A stretch of 64,000 nucleotides of DNA, taken from NCBI GenBank assembly GCA_035550775.1, contig DASZOO010000248.1, positions 1 through 64,000 of the forward strand. The letters are read 5' to 3'. Every line of letters starts with the position of its first letter. Position 1 is the first letter of the stretch. Positions 24,837 to 33,851 of this stretch are shown piece by piece. Under the pieces are notes generated by a model. The model was not told the origin of the DNA. It made no database searches and saw only the letters and a program-made list of their open reading frames with translations. The stretch is from JAOUEA01 sp035550775. Lineage in GTDB: Bacteria > Actinomycetota > UBA4738 > HRBIN12. Made by a program: the position numbers and the translations under genes.

Positions 24837-25828
24837 GATGGCTCCCCGGTGGTGTCCGACCCGACCGCGTCGCTCTCACGGCCGAGCTCGGTCGCCGCGT
24901 CGGGATCGGACCCGGCGCTGCCGCCGGCCCCACCCTGCGTCGGCTCGGATCCCGCGCCCTCTTGGTCGGGCTCCGAGGATGCCTCGGGAGCATCGGGCTC
25001 GAAGACGGTGCTCGCGGCGATCTTCGCCGCGTCCTCGGCCGAAGGCGTCTCGTGCTCCTCGACGCGGGCGGGCGCGGCGGTCGAGCGAGGACCGGCGGCC
25101 GCCGGTGCCGGGCGAGCGGCGACACGCTCGACGTCCTCGTCCTTGGCCATGCCGTAGCCCTCGGCGAGCGCGTCGGCGACCACGCGGGTCACCAAGCTCA
25201 CGGCTCGGATCGCATCGTCGTTGCCCGGGATCGCGTAGTCGACCTCGTCAGGGTCGCAGTTGGTGTCGACGATCGCGATCACGGGGATGCCCAGCTTCCG
25301 CGCCTCGTTGACCGCGATGTGCTCCTTCTTCGTGTCGATCACGAAGACGGCGTCGGGAAGCCGCTCCAGATCCTGGATGCCGCCGAGGTTCCGGGTCAGC
25401 TTGTCGCGCTCGTGGCGCAAGCGGATCGCTTCCTTCTTGGGCAGGTAGTCGATCGCGCCCGTGCGCTCCATCTCGTGCAGTTCGCGCAGGCGGAGCAGGC
25501 GCTTGGAGATCGTGCTGAAGTTCGTGAGCATGCCGCCGAGCCACCGGTGGTTCACGTACGGCATGCCCACCCGGGTGGCGTGCTCCCGCACGACCTCCTG
25601 GGCTTGCTTCTTCGTGCCGATGAACAACACGATGCCTCGGCGGCGGCCGAGGCCCTGGACGAACTCGTACGTCTCCTCGAGGCCGGTCAGGGACTTCTCG
25701 AGGTCGATGATGTAGATGCCGGAACGCTCCCCGTAGAGGAACCGCTGCATCTTCGGGTTCCACCGGCGCGTCTGGTGGCCGAAGTGCACGCCTGCCTCGA
25801 GGAGCTCCCGCCTGGTGACGACAGGCAC
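24833..25828 (-). CDS. rpsB: 30S ribosomal protein S2 with an acidic C-terminal tail
   Basis: A 331-residue S2. The core (about 240 residues) has LLEAGVHFGHQTRRWNPKM, GTKKQAQEVV and DTNCDPDEVDY. The last 90 residues are low-complexity (Ala, Glu, Ser, Gly, Pro). GTG at 25828 was chosen over an upstream frame start because AAGGAGGG precedes it at good spacing. It is the first gene of rpsB-tsf-pyrH-frr-cdsA-dxr-rseP. Confidence 0.96.
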   Translation of the reverse strand: MPVVTRRELLEAGVHFGHQTRRWNPKMQRFLYGERSGIYIIDLEKSLTGLEETYEFVQGLGRRRGIVLFIGTKKQAQEVVREHATRVGMPYVNHRWLGGMLTNFSTISKRLLRLRELHEMERTGAIDYLPKKEAIRLRHERDKLTRNLGGIQDLERLPDAVFVIDTKKEHIAVNEARKLGIPVIAIVDTNCDPDEVDYAIPGNDDAIRAVSLVTRVVADALAEGYGMAKDEDVERVAARPAPAAAGPRSTAAPARVEEHETPSAEDAAKIAASTVFEPDAPEASSEPDQEGAGSEPTQGGAGGSAGSDPDAATELGRESDAVGSDTTGEPS

Positions 25829-25992
25829 GGATGCCCTCCTTCTGTGGTTGGCTTCCTCCGCCCGGATCATCCGGTCACCGGCCCCCCTCGAGAGGCGGGA
25901 CCTCCGGCGAACCGTCCCCGGACGTGTGAGCTCGGCGCTCTCGGCGCCGGCGCGGCGAGTCTAGCAGCGGGTTCCCGGCCCGACAGGGCGGT
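25829..25992 (-). promoter_or_regulatory. rpsB upstream region with a hairpin and a possible -10 element
   Basis: The 164-base gap holds a GGCGC/GCGCC hairpin at 25934-25948 and, upstream on the minus strand, TAGACT at 25958-25963 as a possible -10. No good -35 is visible. It is plausibly the rpsB-tsf promoter and leader, where S2 autoregulates in some bacteria; that role is a guess here. Confidence 0.35.
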
Positions 25993-26964
25993 TCAGCGTG
26001 AACGAGCGGCGCGCGAGCGCTCGGACCGGCGCTTGGGGGCTGCCTCGGGCACCTCGTCGGCCACCGACAGGTAGCGGAAGGCGAGCGTGGCCTGCATCAC
26101 CACATGCAGCAGGTTGGCGATCAGCACGAGCGCCCACGCTCCGACCGACGGGTTCACGCCGAGGTCGGAGCCCGGCTTGCCGGGGGCCACGAGCAAAGCG
26201 ATCGACGTGATCACGTAGATCGCAGCCAGCGTGAGGTTCCCCGCGCCCGGCATCCGTGCGGCCCGGATCGAACGGCCCATCGCGTCGGCGAGCGGCCTCC
26301 CCTCGTCGGCCGCGATCACCGGCGCGAACCCGAGCAGGTAGACCCCGCCGACGAGCGCTGCCATCTGGATCAGCAGGCCGAACGCGGGGCCCAGCATGGG
26401 ACCGAGGATGCTCGCCAGCGTGAGCAGGCCGACGCCCGCCATGCTGACCGCGAGCGCGACGGGCAGCGTGCGCAGGGCGCGGACGAGGGTCCAGCGGCCC
26501 AACGGCGAGGAGCGAAGCACCTCGACCGAGGTCGCCACCAACAGGGCTTGGATCACGCCGCGCAGCGCCACGAAGCCGAGGATCGCGAAGAACCCGCCCT
26601 GGAGGCCGAACAGCGCCGTCGACAGCGTCGCGTCGAAGCTCGTGCCGACCGGCGGCAGCGCCAGGGCGCTCACGAACAGCGCGAACGGCCCTTCGTACCC
26701 GAGCGCCAGCGCCGCCAGCCATTCGCCGATCGTGAGCAGGACCGCCGCGACGGCCAGCACGGGAGTGCCGGCGACCACCACGACGCCGCGGGCGAGCGAG
26801 GAACGCAGGCGCGGCATCGCCGTCGACACGGACGTGCGGGGCGCGAAGATCGAGTCCAGCAACCCGCGGCGTGGCCCTCGCTCGGCCTCGGACGAGACCC
26901 GCTGTCGGGTGCCCGTGTCGGCGCGGGGGTGCGCGGATCGCGATCGCTTGTTCTTGTTCGTCAC
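25993..26964 (-). CDS. Polytopic membrane protein of unknown function
   Basis: A 323-residue protein. A basic, polar N-terminus of about 55 residues precedes about six hydrophobic segments rich in Ala, Leu and Val, and the C-terminus is very basic (Arg/Ser). The layout recalls DUF-type membrane proteins with weak similarity to the membrane domain of glycerophosphodiester phosphodiesterases, but no motif is decisive. GTG start overlaps the propeller-gene stop as GTGA, so the two are co-expressed. Confidence 0.8.
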   Translation of the reverse strand: MTNKNKRSRSAHPRADTGTRQRVSSEAERGPRRGLLDSIFAPRTSVSTAMPRLRSSLARGVVVVAGTPVLAVAAVLLTIGEWLAALALGYEGPFALFVSALALPPVGTSFDATLSTALFGLQGGFFAILGFVALRGVIQALLVATSVEVLRSSPLGRWTLVRALRTLPVALAVSMAGVGLLTLASILGPMLGPAFGLLIQMAALVGGVYLLGFAPVIAADEGRPLADAMGRSIRAARMPGAGNLTLAAIYVITSIALLVAPGKPGSDLGVNPSVGAWALVLIANLLHVVMQATLAFRYLSVADEVPEAAPKRRSERSRAARSR

Positions 26965-28478
26965 GACGCGGGGCCCTCGTCTTCCTCCCAGGGGTCGCGC
27001 ACCGGCTCGTCGTCGTCGACGACGGGTTCGTCGGGGAACGCCGGGCCCATGCGAGGGACCAGCGCCCGTCCGAGGAGTATCACCGACGCGAGGATGGGGA
27101 TCGCGGCGAGCGCCATCGCGCCGAGCATGCGTCCGAACGCGAGCGTCGTTGGCGACGCCTCGCGCACCAGGGTCGCCTCGGCGTCGTGTTCGAACGCCTC
27201 GACCCCCGACAGGGCCCCCCCACGGACGGCGATCAACGTGTCGCCGGCCGGGACCAGGGTGCGCAGCGGCGATCCATCGGCCGTCCGGCGCCAGACGAGC
27301 TCGCCGCTGTCGATGTCGATCACGGAGAGGTCTCCTTCCAGGGTCGGCACGAGCAGGCTCGACCCCACCAGCGTCGGCACGCTTCGGAACACGGGCGCGT
27401 TCAGGGCGAAGTCCCAGCGTTCCTCGCCCGTTGCGACGTCGAGAGCTCGCACGTGACCCAGCAGGTCGACGACGAAGACGGAGCCGCCACCCAGCACCGG
27501 CGGCACGGCCACGTCGAAGGCTGCGCCGGCACGCCGGCGCCAGCGCTCGGCGCCGTCTTCCATGCCGATCGCCACCACGGAGGCCTCGGACAGGCCGGTG
27601 AAGATCGAGAAGGCCGTGTCCCCCTGGACCGAGACCGCGGAGACCACCGCCGAGGCGACGGCCGGCTCGTGACGCCAGCGTTGCTCCCCCGTCTCGACGT
27701 CGAGCGCGACCACCGCCGGCTGCTGGTCGCGATCACCTTGCGCCCCGACGAGCACGAGACCGTCCGCGACGGTGAGCGGCGTGCCGACCGTCGCGCCGGC
27801 CTCCGCTCGCCAGTCGACGCTGCCGTCGGCGAGGTCGACCGCGGTCACCTCGCCGGCGTCGGTGCCCACGAACGCGATGCCGTCGGCGATCGTGACCCCC
27901 GTCCGGCTCACGCCATCGAGCCGCACGGGGGGCCATGGGGCCTCCTCGGTTCGCAGATCGAACGCCGCGAGGCGCGACTGCCCCCCGGCTTCCGTCGACG
28001 TGCCGCCCGGCTCCGTGGGGCTCGCCGCGGCCGTGGGCGTTCGCGTCGGCGGCCCGTCCCCCCAGCCTTCCGTGTACACGATCGTCGTGTCGGTGCCGTC
28101 CGGTTCCGCCGCCGCGGGCACCGACGGGCCGAGCTCCCGGTCGACCGCGAGCACCTGCTCTCCCGAGGCGAGGTCTAGGCCGAGCACCTGCTCCGGACCG
28201 ACGGCAACGGCGAGTCCACCGGCCACGATCGGGGTCGAGAGGCCGAACCGGCCGCCGGGTCCCCCGGGGGCGAAGGGTGTGCTCCAGGACTGCCGGTATC
28301 CGGGCTCCGGTCCGTCTGCCGCCGATCCGGTCTTGGCCGGGCCCCCTTGGAACTCGGTCCAGCTCGGCGCGGTCTGCGCCAGGGCGAGGCCGGCCAGCAC
28401 CACGATCATCGACGTTGCGGCCGCGGCCGCGCAGCAGGCACGGCGCAACGCCCGTGGGATCGAAAGGGAGGTCGGCAA
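26961..28478 (-). CDS. Exported PQQ-type beta-propeller protein with a C-terminal membrane anchor
   Basis: A 505-residue protein. A signal peptide (about residues 1-35) leads to a series of PQQ-like blades, each with patterns like LDLASGEQVLAVD, VDLADGSVDWRAE, LDVETGEQRWRHE, LDVATGEERWDF and IDIDSGELVWRR. A single transmembrane helix follows near residue 465, with an acidic tail after it. There are no obvious enzyme motifs, so it is more likely a binding or scaffold protein than a quinoprotein dehydrogenase. The start is TTG at 28478. It is paired by overlap with the downstream membrane protein. Confidence 0.85.
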   Translation of the reverse strand: MPTSLSIPRALRRACCAAAAATSMIVVLAGLALAQTAPSWTEFQGGPAKTGSAADGPEPGYRQSWSTPFAPGGPGGRFGLSTPIVAGGLAVAVGPEQVLGLDLASGEQVLAVDRELGPSVPAAAEPDGTDTTIVYTEGWGDGPPTRTPTAAASPTEPGGTSTEAGGQSRLAAFDLRTEEAPWPPVRLDGVSRTGVTIADGIAFVGTDAGEVTAVDLADGSVDWRAEAGATVGTPLTVADGLVLVGAQGDRDQQPAVVALDVETGEQRWRHEPAVASAVVSAVSVQGDTAFSIFTGLSEASVVAIGMEDGAERWRRRAGAAFDVAVPPVLGGGSVFVVDLLGHVRALDVATGEERWDFALNAPVFRSVPTLVGSSLLVPTLEGDLSVIDIDSGELVWRRTADGSPLRTLVPAGDTLIAVRGGALSGVEAFEHDAEATLVREASPTTLAFGRMLGAMALAAIPILASVILLGRALVPRMGPAFPDEPVVDDDEPVRDPWEEDEGPAS

Positions 28479-28525
28479 GGCCGCGACATCCTAATCATCG
28501 GAGCGGCCGACGCCTGCGCAGGCGA

Positions 28526-29029
28526 TCACGCGGCGAGCGGCGCGAGGCGGATCAGGTCGGTGAGATCGAGAGCGCTCAGGTAGTCGAGCGGATCGACGTA
28601 CACGTCGTCGAGGCGCACACCGACATGGAGGTTCGGGACGAGATCGCCCGTGTGCCCGCCGCTCGTGCGGGCCACCGGCTGTCCCGCCTCGACGACATCG
28701 CCTCGGCGGACGTCGAGCGCCGCGACCCACGAGAAGGTCGACTCGACCCCCCCGCCGTGATCGATCGTGAGGAACAGGCGCCCCCCGACCGGCCCGGCGA
28801 AGGCGACGACGCCATCGGCGGGAGCCAGCGCCGTGCTGCCCGCGGGCGCGGCGATGTCGATGCCGCGATGTCCCGAACCGTACGGGGACTCGGGAGGGTC
28901 GAACGCCCGGATCACCGGGCCGGACACCGGCCATGTCCACGTGCCGGCGGCGGTCGCCGGCCCCGCAACAGGAAGGATCACTACCGACAGGATCAGCGGA
29001 ACCACGAGGTGCGCGCGACGCAATCCCAT
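28526..29029 (-). CDS. M23 (LytM-like) protein, probably degenerate
   Basis: A 167-residue secreted protein with a signal peptide (about 1-28) and one M23 domain. The first zinc motif, GHRGID (His54, Asp58), is intact. The second block reads PNLHVGVR, with Asn133 where the family has a catalytic His before the ligand His135 (usual HLH). It may bind or regulate peptidoglycan rather than cut it. ATG at 29029 with TACCGT 7 bases upstream. In Streptomyces a similar M23 gene lies between whiG and rpsB. Confidence 0.85.
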   Translation of the reverse strand: MGLRRAHLVVPLILSVVILPVAGPATAAGTWTWPVSGPVIRAFDPPESPYGSGHRGIDIAAPAGSTALAPADGVVAFAGPVGGRLFLTIDHGGGVESTFSWVAALDVRRGDVVEAGQPVARTSGGHTGDLVPNLHVGVRLDDVYVDPLDYLSALDLTDLIRLAPLAA

Positions 29030-29042
29030 GGCGCCGACGGTA
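29030..29042 (-). promoter_or_regulatory. -10 element TACCGT, leaderless M23 start
   Basis: TACCGT at 29037-29042 (minus strand), 7 bases before ATG at 29029, no Shine-Dalgarno sequence. Confidence 0.45.
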
Positions 29043-29105
29043 CGGGGATCGCGTCGTCCGCACCGTGACGCAGGTCACGCCCGAGAGCAGCTCGAGCCGC
29101 TGCCC

Positions 29106-29978
29106 CTAGTCGACCTCGGTGAGCTGGCCGCGCAGTCCCCCCACGGCCTTCGTGTGGATCTGACACACACGGGACTCCGTGACCCCGAGGATCTCGCCGA
29201 TCTCGGCCAGGGTGAGCCCCTCGAAGTAGTACAGGGTGACGACGATCTTCTCCCGTTCCGAGAGCTCGTTGATCGCTGCGGCGAGCAATCCCCGCGTCTC
29301 CTGCGACTCGACACCGGAGGTCGGGTCGATGCCACGGTCGGCGAGGGTGTCGATCAGGGAGACCTGCTCGCCCCGATCGGCGCCGACGGAGACGAGCTCG
29401 TCGAGCGCGAGCACGGAGACGAACGAGATCTGGGAGACGACCTCGTGCAGCTCCCGGCGCGAGATACCCAGCCGCTCGGCCATCTCCTGCTCGGTCGGTT
29501 GGCGCTTCAGCATCGACTCGAGGTCGGTGTGGGCCTTCTCGATCTCTCGGGCCTTGAACCGGATCGATCGCGGAACCCAGTCCATCGCCCGCAGCTCGTC
29601 GATGATCGCCCCCTTGATCCTGGGGATGGCGTAGGTCTCGAACTTGTTGCCTCGTCCCGGCTCGAACTTCGTGAGCGCGTCGATCAGGCCGAACATGCCG
29701 TAACTCACGAGGTCGGCCTGCTCCACGCTCGCCGGCAGACCGGTGGCCACGCGGCTCGCGACGTACTTCACGAGCGGGGCGTAGTGCAGGATCAGCTTCT
29801 CCCGCGCTTCCTCCTCGGCGCTGCTCTTGAACCGGTGCCAGTGCTGTCCGAGCTCGTCGTCGACGTGCGGCGGGATGGTCACGGTCGGATCGAACGGCGG
29901 GGCGGCCGCTCGACGGGACTTGGCGGCGGCCTTGGGCTTGGCGGCCGGCCTCGTGGCCGTCTTCTTGGCGGGGGCCAC
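29106..29978 (-). CDS. FliA/WhiG-family RNA polymerase sigma factor
   Basis: A 290-residue sigma-70 group 3 factor. A basic, Ala/Lys-rich N-terminus of about 30 residues precedes region 2 (LVKYVASRVATGLPASVEQ, FETYAIPRIKGAIIDELR, WVPRSIR), region 3 and region 4 (LSEREKIVVTLYYFEGLTLAEIGE, SRVCQIHTKA). This is the flagellar/sporulation type. No flagellar genes are in the window; the location near rpsB and dprA matches whiG of Streptomyces. GTG start at 29978, 3 bases after xerC. Confidence 0.95.
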   Translation of the reverse strand: MAPAKKTATRPAAKPKAAAKSRRAAAPPFDPTVTIPPHVDDELGQHWHRFKSSAEEEAREKLILHYAPLVKYVASRVATGLPASVEQADLVSYGMFGLIDALTKFEPGRGNKFETYAIPRIKGAIIDELRAMDWVPRSIRFKAREIEKAHTDLESMLKRQPTEQEMAERLGISRRELHEVVSQISFVSVLALDELVSVGADRGEQVSLIDTLADRGIDPTSGVESQETRGLLAAAINELSEREKIVVTLYYFEGLTLAEIGEILGVTESRVCQIHTKAVGGLRGQLTEVD

Positions 29979-29981
29979 GGC

Positions 29982-30929
29982 TCAGGCCCTCGGGTGGCTC
30001 TGGTCGTAGGCCTCGAACAACCGAGCCCTCGAGACATGCGTGTAGCGCTGCGTCGTCGCGACGCTCGCGTGGCCCAGCAACTCCTGCACGGCTCGGATGT
30101 CGGCGCCCCCTTCCAACAGATGCGTGGCGAACGAGTGCCGCAGGGTGTGGGGGGTCACCCGCCGACCCGGCAGCACTGTACCGCCATATCGTTCCACCAT
30201 CGTACGGATATCGCGCGAGCTGAAGGGTTTCTTCCGGCGGTTGTGGAAGAGCTCGCGGGCACCTTCCGGCGCGAGCACCGGCCGCCCGTGGCGCAGGTAG
30301 GTGTCGAGGGCCTCTGCGGCGTAGTCCGACATGGGCACCTCGCGCTCCTTGGCGCCCTTGCCCATCACGGTGACCCGGCCCCGATCGAGGTCGACGCGAT
30401 CGGTCGTGAGGCCGGCGAGCTCGCCCACTCGCAACCCGGAGCCGTACATCAGCTCGAGGGCCGCGACGTCCCGCAACGCGACCGCACGCTCCACCGGTGA
30501 CACGTCGGCGGTGGAGCCCCGGCGAGCCGCCGACGGCGATTCGGCCAGGGCCGCCGCTTCGCCGGGGCGCAGCACCGTCGGAAGGCGGTTCACGACCTTC
30601 GGCCGGCCGAGCAGCGACGAGGGGTCGTCGGGGACCCGCCCCTCGGAGACCGCCCACCGGAAGAACGAGTGGATAGCCGCCACCGAACGAGCGATCGAGG
30701 CGCGCGCATAGCCGAGGGTGTGTTGTTGCGCCAGGAACCGGCGCAGCAGCGGGTACGTGGCGTCGAGCAGCGACTCCTTCTGACGATGCAGGAACGTCGC
30801 GAGTCGGCTGAGATCGCGCCGATACGCGGCCACGGTGTGGATCGACAGATGGCGCTCGAGAGCGAGATGGGACGCGAACGCCTCGATCAGCCCGACCTCG
30901 GACGGGGGAAGCTCGTCGTCGGTACGCAC
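29982..30929 (-). CDS. xerC: Tyrosine recombinase XerC
   Basis: A 315-residue site-specific recombinase that resolves chromosome dimers at dif with XerD. It has an N-terminal SAM-like domain and the catalytic set: Arg in SGLRVGELAGL, Lys in VMGKGAKER, HTLRHSFATH, LLGHAS, and Tyr in TQRYTHVS. The open frame reaches 31037, but GTG at 30929 (VRTDDELPP) has AAAGGA upstream and fits the family start. The usual actinobacterial neighbours, dprA and the sigma factor, flank it. Confidence 0.94.
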   Translation of the reverse strand: MRTDDELPPSEVGLIEAFASHLALERHLSIHTVAAYRRDLSRLATFLHRQKESLLDATYPLLRRFLAQQHTLGYARASIARSVAAIHSFFRWAVSEGRVPDDPSSLLGRPKVVNRLPTVLRPGEAAALAESPSAARRGSTADVSPVERAVALRDVAALELMYGSGLRVGELAGLTTDRVDLDRGRVTVMGKGAKEREVPMSDYAAEALDTYLRHGRPVLAPEGARELFHNRRKKPFSSRDIRTMVERYGGTVLPGRRVTPHTLRHSFATHLLEGGADIRAVQELLGHASVATTQRYTHVSRARLFEAYDQSHPRA

Positions 30930-31061
30930 ATCGTCCTTTCCTGATCGACCCACCAGGACCTGGGAAGGTGCCCGAGGCCGGACGGGCCCGGGTCGAAAGA
31001 GCGACTGTTGTCTACCAACGGCGGAAGGCCGCTGCAAGCTCCTCGGACGCCCGAGCGGTTC

Positions 31062-32231
31062 CTACGCGTGATCGGGGCTCGGCGTGCCGGCCACACGATG
31101 CTCGTATCTGCCGCCCACGTTGCGAACGAGGCCCTTCAGCTCGAGCGTGAACAGGACGGTCGTCACGGCCGGGAGCCGAAGGCCGGTTTCGGCGGCGATG
31201 GCTTCGGGCAGGCCCGAGCCGCCGAGGGCCTCGTAGACCCGCCGCTCGTCGGCGTCGAGGCTCGGCGGTGGCTCGACCAGGAGCCTGGCCGCGTAGCCGA
31301 GATCGTCGAGCAGGTCGTCGGCTCCTCGGATCATCGTGGCGCCGTCTCGGATCAGCGCGAGCGGCACCTCTGACAGCGGGCTCGTCACCGGCCCCGGCAC
31401 GGCGAACACGTCACGACCGAGGTCGAGCGCGTGGTCGACGCTGATCATCGAGCCGCTTCCGTGCGCTCCCTCGACCACGACGACGGCTCGCCCGAGGGCG
31501 GCCACGAGCCGGTTGCGAGCCGGGAACCGGAAGGGCTCGGCCACGATGCCCGGCGCGTACTCGCTCACGACGGTCCCGGACGCGCCGATGCGCTCGAGGA
31601 GCTGCGAGCTGCCTCTCGGGTAGGGAAGATCGTGCCCCGAGCCGAGCACGGCGATGCTGGCGCCGCCGACGTTGAGGGCGCCACGATGCGACGCCGCGTC
31701 GATACCTCTGGCCGCTCCGCTGACCACGCACACGCCCGCTCCACCGAGCCCGGCCCCGATGCTCATCGCGACCTCGTTGCCGAGGGGCGAGCAGTTGCGG
31801 GCGCCCACGACCGCCACGCGGTCGGGCAGGCCCGTGAGCGGGCGGCCGGAGACGAACAGCGCGACCGGCGGATCGTGCACCAGCTCGAGGAACACCGGCA
31901 GATACTCGTCGTCGAGTGGGGTGACGAACCGGGCACCGAGTGCGCGGGCTCGCCGGTCGATCTCTGTGGGATCGAGCCTGCGCGCCCACTCCTGGTCAGC
32001 CTCGCTGCCGGCGCGCCCTGCTCGGATCGCCGCGAGGCTCCCCTCCGCCGTGCCCTGCGCCCAGGCGAGCTCGTGCAGCTGGTAAGGCTTGATGCCGCGC
32101 AGAGCCGAGAGCACGAGCAGGGCACCTCGCGCGCCCGGGCCGGTCGCATAACCGTCGGGGAACCCGGGCGGCACGTCGAGGGCCCGCCTGGGAACGTCGG
32201 TGCGTCGCAACGGTCGGGGGTCAGCCCGCAC
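31062..32231 (-). CDS. dprA: DNA-processing protein DprA
   Basis: A 389-residue ssDNA-binding RecA loader for natural transformation. The Rossmann-type DprA domain has VAVVGARNCSPLGNEVA, SGAARGIDAASHRGAL and FPARNRLVAALG. A C-terminal winged helix follows. The frame is open far upstream, but GTG at 32231, which overlaps the comM stop by 11 bases, has GAGGGG before it and is the sensible start. Adjacent comM and dprA suggest a competence or recombination role, though no com uptake genes are in view. Confidence 0.93.
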   Translation of the reverse strand: MRADPRPLRRTDVPRRALDVPPGFPDGYATGPGARGALLVLSALRGIKPYQLHELAWAQGTAEGSLAAIRAGRAGSEADQEWARRLDPTEIDRRARALGARFVTPLDDEYLPVFLELVHDPPVALFVSGRPLTGLPDRVAVVGARNCSPLGNEVAMSIGAGLGGAGVCVVSGAARGIDAASHRGALNVGGASIAVLGSGHDLPYPRGSSQLLERIGASGTVVSEYAPGIVAEPFRFPARNRLVAALGRAVVVVEGAHGSGSMISVDHALDLGRDVFAVPGPVTSPLSEVPLALIRDGATMIRGADDLLDDLGYAARLLVEPPPSLDADERRVYEALGGSGLPEAIAAETGLRLPAVTTVLFTLELKGLVRNVGGRYEHRVAGTPSPDHA

Positions 32232-33756
32232 GAGCGAGCCCCTCGAGCACGACCCCGTCGCGGAACGAGAGCGCCTCGGCGACGTGTTCGGTGTCAACGA
32301 CCTCGGCTGCGTCGAGGTCGGCGATGGTGCGAGCGACTTTGATCGCGCGGTCGAACCCCCGCCCCGTGAGGGCCAGCTGGTCGACCGCAGCGCCGAGCGT
32401 CGCCTCGGCCGGGCCGGTGAGGCGCACCCGCCGCCGGGCGACCGGTCCCGGCAGGTGCGCGTTGCAGGCGAGTCCGAGCTCGCTCCACCTCGCCGATTGA
32501 CGGTCGCGCGCCGCCTGCACCCTGCTGCGGATCGCGACCGACGGTTCACCGTGCTCGCTGCCCATGAGCTCGTGCTTGGTGAGCCTGGGTACCCGCAGCC
32601 GCAGGTCGATCCGGTCGAGCAGCGGACCCGAGAGCCGCTGCCGATAGTGCTCGACACGGTCGGACCGGCACCCACAGTGGCGCCGCCGATCGCCCTCGAA
32701 CCCACACGGGCACGGGTTCGCGGCGGCGACCAGCGTGAACCGGGCAGGGAACTCAACCGACCCGATCGCCCTCGTCACGACGACCCTTCCGTCCTCGAGG
32801 GGTTGACGCAGTCCCTCGATGGCGTCACGCCGGAACTCGGTGAGCTCGTCGAGGAACAGGACGCCGTGGTGCGCGAGCGAGACCTCGCCCGGACGCAGGT
32901 ATCCCGCTCCCCCTCCGAGCAGCCCAGGCATCGAGATCGAATGATGTGGCGCCCGGAACGGACGGGATCGCAGCACACCCCGGCCTGCGAGCAGCCCGGC
33001 CACGGAATGCAGCTGGGTCGCCTCGAGGGCTTCCTCGTGGGACAGGCTCGGCAGGATCGTGGTCATGCGCCGGGCGAGCATCGTCTTGCCGGCCCCCGGT
33101 GAGCCGATCATCAAGACGTTGTGGCCGCCGGCCGCGGCCACCTCGAGCGCCCGGCGTGCCTGCGACTGGCCGCGCACGTCGCGGAAATCGACCTCGCTGG
33201 GCCCCTCGGGCTCCGGGAAGGGACCATCGAGCGCCGGAGGCTGCCACGTTCCCTTCAGGAAGCCGACCACCTCGGACAGGGTCGACGCTGGAACCACCTG
33301 AAGTCGGTCGACCTGGGCCGCCTCGAGCGCGTTCACGGCCGGAACGATCACGCCCTCGAGCCCGGCTCGGGCGGCCGCGATCGCGACCGACAGGATGCCG
33401 GGCGTGGGCATGAGCTCGCCCTTGAGGGACAGCTCGCCGGCGAGGGCGAACCGCGCCAGCTGCGTGACGGGAACCTGTGCGGTCGCGGCGAGCACCCCCG
33501 CCGCGATGGGAAGGTCGAGCCCGGGGCCCTCCTTCCGCAGGTTGCCGGGGGCGAGGTTCACGACGACCCGTCGCAGCGGCCACTCGAGCCTCTGGCTCTC
33601 GACCGCCGGCCGGATGCGCTCGGTGGCGTCGCGCACCGCCGCCCCGGGGAGGCCGGTGAGCGTCAGGGACGGGAGTCCGCGACCGACGTGCGCCTCGACC
33701 GTCACGAGGTGGCCCCCCACCCCGAGCACCGTGACACCGAACACCCGCCCGTACAT
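32221..33756 (-). CDS. comM: ComM/YifB-family Mg-chelatase-like AAA+ helicase
   Basis: A 511-residue protein. The N-terminal ChlI-like domain begins MYGRVFGVTVLGV. The AAA+ core has Walker A GSPGAGKTMLARR, Walker B HGVLFLDEL, RAPHHSIS and the sensor NPCPCG with a Cys-rich CGCRSD loop. ComM is a branch-migration helicase used in natural transformation in some species. ATG at 33756 with TAGTGT 7 bases upstream. Confidence 0.95.
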   Translation of the reverse strand: MYGRVFGVTVLGVGGHLVTVEAHVGRGLPSLTLTGLPGAAVRDATERIRPAVESQRLEWPLRRVVVNLAPGNLRKEGPGLDLPIAAGVLAATAQVPVTQLARFALAGELSLKGELMPTPGILSVAIAAARAGLEGVIVPAVNALEAAQVDRLQVVPASTLSEVVGFLKGTWQPPALDGPFPEPEGPSEVDFRDVRGQSQARRALEVAAAGGHNVLMIGSPGAGKTMLARRMTTILPSLSHEEALEATQLHSVAGLLAGRGVLRSRPFRAPHHSISMPGLLGGGAGYLRPGEVSLAHHGVLFLDELTEFRRDAIEGLRQPLEDGRVVVTRAIGSVEFPARFTLVAAANPCPCGFEGDRRRHCGCRSDRVEHYRQRLSGPLLDRIDLRLRVPRLTKHELMGSEHGEPSVAIRSRVQAARDRQSARWSELGLACNAHLPGPVARRRVRLTGPAEATLGAAVDQLALTGRGFDRAIKVARTIADLDAAEVVDTEHVAEALSFRDGVVLEGLARAG

Positions 33757-33769
33757 CGCCGCGACACTA
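33757..33769 (-). promoter_or_regulatory. -10 element TAGTGT, leaderless comM start
   Basis: TAGTGT at 33764-33769 (minus strand), 7 bases before ATG at 33756, no Shine-Dalgarno sequence. Confidence 0.5.
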
Positions 33770-33838
33770 CGGTGGACCGCCTCCCGAGGCCGTGACGGGC
33801 GTCACCTTCGAACCGGAGGTCGGGCCGTCGCCCCCTGC

Positions 33839-33851
33839 TAGCCTGCCCGCC
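33839..33851 (+). promoter_or_regulatory. -10 element TAGCCT, leaderless decarboxylase start
   Basis: TAGCCT at 33839-33844, 7 bases before GTG at 33852. It sets the start downstream of the longer frame's ATG-like codon at 33792. Confidence 0.5.

Noticed and set aside
32232..32756. 5' extension of dprA to 32756
   Set aside because: It is inside comM in another frame, with Ser/Arg-rich sequence and no family similarity. GTG at 32231 has a ribosome-binding site.
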